Of a DNA stretch of 11,999 nt, positions 6,217-11,999 are shown piece by piece; within the stretch, counting starts at the first letter, position 1; every line of letters begins with the position of its first letter. The notes below the pieces were generated by a model. The model worked only from the letters and a program-made list of their open reading frames with translations, made no database searches and was not told the origin of the DNA. This DNA is from Bacteroidales bacterium (lineage in GTDB: Bacteria > Bacteroidota > Bacteroidia > Bacteroidales > UBA7960). Made by a program: the position numbers and the translations under genes. Location: positions 1 through 11,999 of the forward strand of contig SKTQ01000055.1 of the NCBI GenBank assembly GCA_007122505.1, in the 5' to 3' direction.

Positions 6217-6630
6217 TTATTCCTCCATAATTGAAAACATAACCAACATGAGCATTCCGGCAACTGCAAGATACACACCCACATCAAATATAAGGGGCGT
6301 ACCCAGCTTGAGCTCTGCTACCGTATCTGCGAAAAGGGTTATCCATTCGCCTGTCATAAAAGTATCCCCGGCAAATAAGGCAGGTATGCCGCTGACAACC
6401 GCAATAAGCAACCCAAGTGCTGTGAGGTTCAGCGGGCTGAACACAAAACGGTTCTGCGTTTTGGCGACCCCAAAAGCCATTGCATAGAGGATGTAGGCCG
6501 CCCCCAGCATCAAACCCCCGATGAAACCGCCACCGGGTTCATTATGCCCGCGATAAAGGACTACCAGCGACAAAATAATCAACAAAGGTCGCATGTGCCT
6601 GGCCGCAATTTGTAATATAACCGATTCCAT
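6217..6630 (-). CDS. mrpB: Na+/H+ antiporter subunit MrpB
   Basis: The product has 137 residues, the usual length for a free-standing MrpB (MnhB domain), with four membrane helices. GHNEPGGGFIGGL at 28-40 is the family hallmark, and FDVGVYLAV at 115-123 is also conserved. It begins 1 bp after the mrpA stop codon. MrpB is a separate gene here; in some bacteria it is fused to MrpA. Confidence 0.96.
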   Translation of the reverse strand: MESVILQIAARHMRPLLIILSLVVLYRGHNEPGGGFIGGLMLGAAYILYAMAFGVAKTQNRFVFSPLNLTALGLLIAVVSGIPALFAGDTFMTGEWITLFADTVAELKLGTPLIFDVGVYLAVAGMLMLVMFSIMEE

Positions 6631-6631
6631 A

Positions 6632-8938
6632 TCAGCTTTTTACTTTTTTTGTTAGCTTAATCATTGAAAATATACCCAGGGCAGCAATGGCGATCACGGT
6701 GATCTCACCCAGCGTATCCAGGGCCCTGTAATCAACCAGGATCACGTTCACGATATTTCTGCCGAATGCTTCTGTATAACTTGTTTCTTTGAAAAAATCA
6801 GAAATGGGTACACCCAATTGTGATGTACCTGCTTGTAAAACCAGGACCATCATGAAACTACCCACCAGCGCTGCCACAAGACCGTCACGCATCCTGTCAC
6901 CGGTTTCCGAATACTTCTGATATTTTGGCAGGTGGTAAAGAACAGCTACAGCCAGTATCACCATCAATACTTCCACCATCACCATGGTGATAGCGAGGTC
7001 AACACCACTGTACGCGATAAAAATGATGGTAATACCAAAACCAATTACCCCCATTGCAATAAGTGCGATAACACGCGAATGCGAAACCACCGCAGAGAGT
7101 GCAGCGGCGACAATGAGCACCAGTACGGCCACCAGATTCAAAGGCATATCAGCAAAATTGAGCTCAAGCACAATGGGATCGGTACGCCAGATCATTACCC
7201 AAACCAATACAGATGCAACAGCGAAAACTGTCATCAGGTAATAACGGTGATAACCATGCTGTATCCGCTTTGTTTGATTCTTGGTATACAAAAGGAATGC
7301 ATCCATTCCCGAAGCGAATCCTTTGGCAAATTCCCTTGCAAAATACCTTACGTTGACGCCGCCGGAGTAAGCGATGAAAGCAACTTTATACTTGTACGCC
7401 ATAATCCCGGCAATCAGCGTCATTATACTTAGCAGCAATGCCGTGTTTATACCATGCCAAAGCTTTAGTCCTACGGCATCATGCCCCGGACTGATCGAAG
7501 TAATGGCGCTTGCGGTCAAAGGTTCTGCCAATATTTTCGGAAAAAGTCCCAGCAACAGGCCACCCAGCATCAGAAGAAAAGGGCCAACCAACAAAGCAAA
7601 ATAAGGTTCGTATGGTCGCTTACCATACTGGGGACGGTCTCCCCAGAAAACATCCAGAGACAATCGCAAAGACAGAAACACCAGCACGGTATTGGTAAAA
7701 AATGCTGCAATCAATATCAGATATTTGGCTGTGGGGGCAAAAACGGCTGATTCATAGATCAGCTCTTTACCGATAAATCCGAGCATAGGCGGTATACCCG
7801 CCATGGAAACCAGCGCAAGCGTCATAATGATAGCTGCCACCGGCATACTTTTGTAAAGCCCGCCTAACATGTTGATGTCGCGCGTACCTGACACTTTCTC
7901 AATATTGCCGGCCATCAGAAACAGGGTGCCTTTGTAAAGTGCATGTACCAAAAGAAAAATGATGGCGGCATTCATGGCATATTGCGTACCTGTACCGATA
8001 AGAAGCACCAGAGTCCCAAGGGCACTAACGGTAGTGTAAGCAAGTATTCTCTTCAGATCCGTTTGCGTAATGCTCAGCCATGCCCCTGCTACCATCGTAA
8101 ATCCGCCAAAAAGGGTAAGCAATACATGCCACAACTCAGTCCCACCCATAACAGGGCTTAGCCTTGCCAGCAGGAAAACCCCGGCCTTTACCATCGTAGC
8201 TGAATGCAAAAATGCGCTAACCGGCGATGGTGCTGCCATTGCGCCCGGCAACCAAAAATGGAAAGGAAACTGCGCCGACTTCGTAAAAGCACCAATCAAA
8301 ATGAGTATGAGTGCCGGCAAATAAAGAGGACTCTGTTTGATGAGGTCAGGATTAGCCAGTATTGCAGATAACTCGTATGTTCCATACGGAATCCCCAGCA
8401 AAATGAAACCGCCCAGAAGTGCCAAACCGCCAAAACCGGTAATCAATAATGCTTGCAGAGCAGCCATACGGGCTTCGGGTTTCTCGTGATAGTAACCAAT
8501 GAGCATGTAAGAACTGATGCTCGTGAGCTCCCAGAAAACAAACATCGTAATGAGGTTTCCGGATACCACAACCCCTTGCATGGAGGCCATAAACAGGATA
8601 AGATAGGCCATAAACCTCCCCTGCATCGGGTAGGTTTGCATGTACTTACCGGCATATATCAGAATAAAGGTCCCGATACCAAGTACGATGAGGCTGAACA
8701 GAATACTGAATCCATCAATATAAAATGAAAAATTGATGCCATATACATCTATCCAGCGATAGCTTTCCAGTATAACCATACCATCATTGATGGCCGGTAA
8801 CAAGCCAAGATAATAAATAAACCCGGTTAGGGGAAGGATGGCATATATCCAACCGGCAGCACCCCTGAGATACCTGCGTGTAAAGGGGGCCAAAAATGAT
8901 AAAAATAATAATAGTGTGATAAACAGTCCCGTATTCAT
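6632..8938 (-). CDS. mrpA: Na+/H+ antiporter subunit MrpA
   Basis: The product has 768 residues, close to the usual 770-800 or so. Residues 1 to about 500 are the NuoL-like antiporter part, with E137 in MFVFWELTS, K220 in GAFTKSAQFPFHFWLP, K251 in HSATMVKAG, K336 in HALYKGTLF and K391 in GFIGKELIYE, the expected proton-path residues. Residues about 600-670 are the MbhD-like (DUF4040) segment with D648 and E656 in a membrane helix, and about 685-765 the MbhE-like segment ending in DYRALDTLGEITV. This C-terminal extension marks MrpA and is proposed to take part in sodium movement. It is the first gene of the seven-gene operon. The 119 bp upstream contain no clear -33/-7 pair, but do hold an inverted repeat at 8983-9003. 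Confidence 0.97.
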   Translation of the reverse strand: MNTGLFITLLLFLSFLAPFTRRYLRGAAGWIYAILPLTGFIYYLGLLPAINDGMVILESYRWIDVYGINFSFYIDGFSILFSLIVLGIGTFILIYAGKYMQTYPMQGRFMAYLILFMASMQGVVVSGNLITMFVFWELTSISSYMLIGYYHEKPEARMAALQALLITGFGGLALLGGFILLGIPYGTYELSAILANPDLIKQSPLYLPALILILIGAFTKSAQFPFHFWLPGAMAAPSPVSAFLHSATMVKAGVFLLARLSPVMGGTELWHVLLTLFGGFTMVAGAWLSITQTDLKRILAYTTVSALGTLVLLIGTGTQYAMNAAIIFLLVHALYKGTLFLMAGNIEKVSGTRDINMLGGLYKSMPVAAIIMTLALVSMAGIPPMLGFIGKELIYESAVFAPTAKYLILIAAFFTNTVLVFLSLRLSLDVFWGDRPQYGKRPYEPYFALLVGPFLLMLGGLLLGLFPKILAEPLTASAITSISPGHDAVGLKLWHGINTALLLSIMTLIAGIMAYKYKVAFIAYSGGVNVRYFAREFAKGFASGMDAFLLYTKNQTKRIQHGYHRYYLMTVFAVASVLVWVMIWRTDPIVLELNFADMPLNLVAVLVLIVAAALSAVVSHSRVIALIAMGVIGFGITIIFIAYSGVDLAITMVMVEVLMVILAVAVLYHLPKYQKYSETGDRMRDGLVAALVGSFMMVLVLQAGTSQLGVPISDFFKETSYTEAFGRNIVNVILVDYRALDTLGEITVIAIAALGIFSMIKLTKKVKS

Positions 8939-8982
8939 ACAAAAGGAAGATTACATTCCCACCAAAGATCGTAAATGAACCA

Positions 8983-9003
8983 TCAATCCTAATCATAGGT
9001 TGA
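8983..9003. promoter_or_regulatory. Inverted repeat upstream of mrpA, possible control site
   Basis: TCAATCCTA at 8983-8991 faces TAGGTTGA at 8996-9003 with one extra base in one arm and a loop of about 4 bases. It lies 45-65 bases before the mrpA start. It could be an operator or a leader hairpin, or coincidence; no nearby T-run suggests a terminator. Confidence 0.3.
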
Positions 9004-9057
9004 TTACGGAACTTAAAACACAGTTTTTAACAGATTGTTTGTCTTGTTGAAAAAAAG

Positions 9058-9522
9058 TTAATCAGTTTTTTGATGGATGAGCCCTTTATAATGAGCACCC
9101 ACCACCATGGCTCCGGTAACAATTACAATGTTTTTGATGATATATTGTCCGATGAGTGTGGGGACCAGCGGGGGTGGCACAAAAGTTTCGGCAGGAAAAA
9201 GAAAGAGTGGCATAACGGTTCCAACCATCTGTACAAAAAGCAAAGGCAAGGCAAAACGCATCCAAAATCTGAAAATAAACATCAGACCGATCAGTACCTC
9301 CCATGTGGCCAGCAAAGGCATGGACACCTGCTGTTGTATCAATCCAAAACTCATGGTTTCGATGGTACGCGAAGCCAGCTCCTCGGCAGAGCTGAGACCC
9401 GGAAAAAATTTTTGTATCCCGAACCAGAAAAAAACAATCCCTATGCTGATTCTTAGCAGCGGAATACCTTTTGCAGCCATCCATTGATAGGCCTTTTTTT
9501 CGAACTGCATGATTCTGCTCAT
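9058..9522 (-). CDS. DoxX-like membrane protein
   Basis: The product has 154 residues and four predicted membrane helices (about 20-40, 66-85, 88-108, 122-142). The first helix region RISIGIVFFWFGIQKFFPG (24-42) and the last, GQYIIKNIVIVTGAMVVG (125-142), fit the DoxX superfamily, close to the DUF417/YkgB branch. Members are small inner-membrane proteins; some are linked to oxidant or thiol stress, but no function can be read from this sequence. It lies on the same strand 119 bp upstream of mrpA and might be co-transcribed with it. No convincing terminator was found between them, nor a consensus promoter before it. Confidence 0.75.
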   Translation of the reverse strand: MSRIMQFEKKAYQWMAAKGIPLLRISIGIVFFWFGIQKFFPGLSSAEELASRTIETMSFGLIQQQVSMPLLATWEVLIGLMFIFRFWMRFALPLLFVQMVGTVMPLFLFPAETFVPPPLVPTLIGQYIIKNIVIVTGAMVVGAHYKGLIHQKTD

Positions 9523-9560
9523 ATCTGTGTGTTTTAATTATTTTATTGATTGAAACAGCA

Positions 9561-9586
9561 ATAATCCGCTGCTATTAGCGAATTAT
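9561..9586 (-). terminator. Stem-loop after the GNAT-hydrolase gene, possible terminator
   Basis: ATAATCCGCT (9561-9570) and AGCGAATTAT (9577-9586) form a 10-bp stem with one mismatch and a 6-base loop. On the minus strand it stands 35 bases after the stop codon of the upstream gene, and 38 bases before the DoxX-like start. The tract after it is only moderately T-rich, so termination strength is uncertain. It probably separates the two transcription units. Confidence 0.45.
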
Positions 9587-9621
9587 TTCTTTAATAGAAA
9601 CACACTTAGCCATGAAAATGT

Positions 9622-11196
9622 TTAGCTGAATGAGTGATCATCTGATTGTGGAGCGGGATACTGGTCTAATGCTACCGTGCGATAGAGGTCCGTACGCCGG
9701 TCGTTCCAGTTTGTGACTGTTCCGCGGTTCCGGAAGCGCTTCAGCAGCTCAAGGTCAATGTCGTTGATGATAACGGTTTCCACGTTTGGAGTACATTCTC
9801 CGGCGATGGCATCGCGCGCGAAAGAAAAGTCGGATGGAGTAAAGATGCCGGATTGCGCATATTGGATGTCCATGTTGTCCACCTGCGGCAGGTTACCAAC
9901 AGTACCTGCAATGGCCACAAAAATCTGGTTTTCTACACAACGTGCCTGTGCACAATACCTTACACGAAGGTATCCCTGCCGGTCATCGGTGCAAAACGGC
10001 ACAAAGATCAGCCGAGCTCCACGTTCAACAGCAATACGCGCCAACTCAGGAAACTCTACATCATAACAAATCATGATGGAAATTTTTCCCTTATCGGTAT
10101 CAAACACCTCAAGCCGGTTACCCGGCTGAACGCCCCACCATTTCTTCTCGTTGGGCGTGATATGCAGCTTGTATTGCTTTCCGATTTCACCATTTCTCTG
10201 AAAAAGATAAGCAATATTATACAGGTCGTCACCTTCGGGAGTGAAATGTGAACCGGCAACAATATTGATATTGTATCTGATAGCCAGTTCGCTAAACAGG
10301 TCAAGATACTGCTCGGTAAATTCCCCGATTTTCCTGGCAGCAGTTCCCGGCTCTTCTTTGGGAAAAAGGGAAAGCAATTGCAGGGTAAAAATTTCAGGGA
10401 AAAGTACAAAATCACTTTTATAGCCCGAAGCAACATCCACAAAATATTCGCATTGAATGGCAAATTCGTCAAAACTTTTAATCGGACGCATCTGGTATTG
10501 TACCACACATATACGTACCGGCGCTGCAGCCAGAAATTGCTTTTCCTTTTCCTCCTTGAAGTCAAAGTTGGTCCATTCAAGATAGGTGGCATAACCTGAC
10601 GACTCGCTGTCGTCATCCATGTATTGCCTGATCACTTTTTTAAGTGAGAAGCCGTTGGACAACTGAGGTGTGAGCACGGGATCAAAAACCGCGCGGCTTG
10701 TGACACGGTCCACATATTCCGTAATACTCAGTTTTTCGCGGTGGTTTTTGTAACCGGGCAAACGGCCGCCAATCACAATTCGGCGCAGGTTCAAACGCCT
10801 GCAAAGGTCTTTGCGGGCTTCATACAAGCGGGTGGCCAGCTTCATGCCGCGAAACTCCGGATGCACCATGATCTCCATGCCATACAAAGTATCACCATCG
10901 CTGCTGTGTGTTCCGATATTCCCGAAATCGGTTATTTCATCCCACGACATATTCATGTCAAAATCATCCGAATCGATGACCAAACTCCCTGAAGAAGCAA
11001 CCAGCCGACCGTCGATCTCGATCACAATCTGCCCGTCGGGAAATAATTTTAATTGATTTTCGATGTTTTCCCTCGACCATACGTCCATTCCTGGAAAACA
11101 AATCTTTTGCATGGTTATCAACTGATCAAAATCCTCCATCCGGAGATTCCTCACAGTGAGTTGAAACTCATATTCATGAATGTCAATCTTTTCCAT
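9622..11196 (-). CDS. Fused GNAT acetyltransferase / carbon-nitrogen hydrolase (YhcX-like)
   Basis: The product has 524 residues. The N-terminal part (about 12-210) is a GNAT domain with the acetyl-CoA loop VHPEFRGMKLATRLYEARK at 111-129. The C-terminal part (about 225-510) is a nitrilase-superfamily domain with a complete triad: E268 in VLFPEIF, K343 in QYKLHITPNEK and C377 in IMICYDVEFPE. These enzymes cleave amide or nitrile C-N bonds through a cysteine thioester. The same two-domain order occurs in Bacillus subtilis YhcX (from memory) and in many Bacteroidota. No signal peptide is visible, so it should be cytoplasmic. The substrate is unknown: an amide could be hydrolysed and an amine acetylated, or the GNAT domain could be structural. 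It starts 1 bp after the SDR stop, so the two are almost surely co-transcribed. Confidence 0.92.
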   Translation of the reverse strand: MEKIDIHEYEFQLTVRNLRMEDFDQLITMQKICFPGMDVWSRENIENQLKLFPDGQIVIEIDGRLVASSGSLVIDSDDFDMNMSWDEITDFGNIGTHSSDGDTLYGMEIMVHPEFRGMKLATRLYEARKDLCRRLNLRRIVIGGRLPGYKNHREKLSITEYVDRVTSRAVFDPVLTPQLSNGFSLKKVIRQYMDDDSESSGYATYLEWTNFDFKEEKEKQFLAAAPVRICVVQYQMRPIKSFDEFAIQCEYFVDVASGYKSDFVLFPEIFTLQLLSLFPKEEPGTAARKIGEFTEQYLDLFSELAIRYNINIVAGSHFTPEGDDLYNIAYLFQRNGEIGKQYKLHITPNEKKWWGVQPGNRLEVFDTDKGKISIMICYDVEFPELARIAVERGARLIFVPFCTDDRQGYLRVRYCAQARCVENQIFVAIAGTVGNLPQVDNMDIQYAQSGIFTPSDFSFARDAIAGECTPNVETVIINDIDLELLKRFRNRGTVTNWNDRRTDLYRTVALDQYPAPQSDDHSFS

Positions 11197-11197
11197 C

Positions 11198-11953
11198 TTA
11201 ATAGCTGTCCCTTATATCTGTAATTTCTCCATCACGAAAACCGTCAGACAATAGCAAACTTGCCAGTTTTTTACCCGCAAGGGCGGGCGGTACCAACTGT
11301 CCGCTCTCTTTCAATTCCACAAATTTTTGCTTGTGAATGAAGTCCCGGTCATCGGTCCCCCTGATGGTGGTCTGCATCTCAGTATCTATAATTCCGGGTG
11401 CCACCGACATGGTTTCCACCGGATATGCCTCATTCTTCTGCTCTTCTGAAATGCAAAGGCCAAACATTTCCATGCCTGCCTTGCCTGTGCAATAGCAACT
11501 CCAACCGTAATAAGGGTTTTGTGCGGCACCGGAAGAGATATTCAATATCCGTTTCGGCACCTGCATGTGCCGCGAAAGACGGATAAACGCTGAACTTATC
11601 AGCATGGGCGCCAAAAGATTAACGCGCATGTGGACATCCACCGCATCGGCATCCATGTCTTCTACGCGGCTTACAGGCTGGATCAAACCTGCATTGTTGA
11701 CCAGGTAAACACCCGAGTTTTCTTCCGGATGAATACTGTCAAAAACGCGTTGCATCAAATCCGGAATATCATGGCTGAATGCCAGATCAAAAAGAAAAAA
11801 ATCAAGCGGACAGTTTTTGGCCGCAGCAATTTTTTTCAACTGATCACTTTCAGTCCGCGAAATACACAACAGATGGTGCTCTTCTTTAATCAGCTCCAGG
11901 GCGATACCCTCGCCCAAACCTTTACTTGCACCGGTTATAATAAAATACTTCAT
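11198..11953 (-). CDS. Short-chain dehydrogenase/reductase, benzil reductase (YueD)-like
   Basis: The product has 251 residues, a classical short-chain dehydrogenase. The Rossmann motif TGASKGLG is at 7-14, NNAG at 86-89, and the catalytic residues are S141 (ILNISSGAA), Y154 and K158 (YCTGK). SRT at 32-34 after the second strand favours NADP(H). VAPGIIDTEM at 184-193 is the usual segment after the active site. Overall it resembles the sepiapterin-reductase-like branch that includes Bacillus YueD, an NADPH-dependent benzil reductase; the true substrate is unknown. It is the first gene of a two-gene unit with the GNAT-hydrolase. The region upstream is short and contains direct repeats at the window end; no clear -7 element was seen there. 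Confidence 0.9.
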   Translation of the reverse strand: MKYFIITGASKGLGEGIALELIKEEHHLLCISRTESDQLKKIAAAKNCPLDFFLFDLAFSHDIPDLMQRVFDSIHPEENSGVYLVNNAGLIQPVSRVEDMDADAVDVHMRVNLLAPMLISSAFIRLSRHMQVPKRILNISSGAAQNPYYGWSCYCTGKAGMEMFGLCISEEQKNEAYPVETMSVAPGIIDTEMQTTIRGTDDRDFIHKQKFVELKESGQLVPPALAGKKLASLLLSDGFRDGEITDIRDSY

Positions 11954-11968
11954 GTGGTATAATGTCTA

Positions 11969-11999
11969 ATGTTTGAAATGTCGAAATGTTTGAAATGTC
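11969..11999. repeat. 14-bp direct repeat reaching the window end
   Basis: ATGTTTGAAATGTC occurs at 11969-11982 and exactly again at 11986-11999, with a period of 17 bases. The second copy ends at the last base of the window, so more units may follow. It lies 15 bases upstream of the SDR start codon, where that gene's promoter should be. Confidence 0.65.

Noticed and set aside
6932..7432. 166-codon plus-strand frame inside mrpA
   Set aside because: It is complementary to a strongly conserved gene and rich in His/Asn/Lys as expected of an antisense shadow.
3340..8938. Complex I or a membrane hydrogenase cluster instead of mrp
   Set aside because: The seven-gene order, the MrpE/F/G subunits and the lack of any iron-sulfur, NADH-binding or hydrogenase subunit fit only an Mrp antiporter.
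10071..10616. 181-codon minus-strand frame within the GNAT-hydrolase gene
   Set aside because: It is an out-of-frame overlap of a gene with an intact nitrilase triad.

Overview
The window reads as chromosomal DNA of a member of the Bacteroidota, probably in or near the Bacteroidales/Marinilabiliales (inference). Supporting signs are a promoter of the Bacteroidota type (TTG, about 20 bases, TATATTTG) in front of one gene, starts without a clear purine-rich ribosome binding site, an AsmA-like protein of the Bacteroidota type, and gene-free stretches full of degenerate repeats of the kind scattered through genomes of this phylum. No rRNA, tRNA, CRISPR array, transposase or phage gene was seen.

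Left part (1-3339), plus strand, sparsely coding. It opens with the C-terminal part of an AsmA-like envelope protein (1-717). Next is a DUF3782-like protein with a coiled coil and a PD-(D/E)XK nuclease fold (998-1648), then a small DUF2892-like membrane protein (1984-2196). A 67-residue remnant (2678-2881) is a cut-off paralogue of the nuclease protein. It keeps the same -7 element and leader spacing as the full copy but has no nuclease domain. The remnant sits between two inverted copies of a repeat of about 115 bp (2368-2489 and 3194-3305), among further direct repeats and palindromes.

Middle part (3340-8938), minus strand. This is a complete seven-gene mrp (mnh/pha) operon, mrpA-B-C-D-E-F-G, encoding a multisubunit Na+(K+)/H+ antiporter related to respiratory complex I. 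The genes are packed with gaps of 1, 2, 2, 11 and 13 bp and a 4-bp overlap. The key glutamates and lysines of MrpA and MrpD are present. MrpE is short and lacks the N-terminal membrane helices of well-studied homologues, and an upstream stop codon rules out a longer start. The complex would exchange cytoplasmic Na+ for external protons, which suits a marine, saline or alkaline habitat.

Right part (9058-11953), minus strand. A DoxX-like membrane protein gene lies upstream of mrpA. Beyond a stem-loop there is a tight two-gene unit: a short-chain dehydrogenase (11198-11953), followed after 1 bp by a fused GNAT acetyltransferase/carbon-nitrogen hydrolase (9622-11196). The window ends in a short direct repeat.

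Most of the window is well-known gene content. The points worth a second look are the nuclease paralogue pair and its repeats, the short MrpE, and the SDR plus GNAT-nitrilase unit, whose substrate is unknown.
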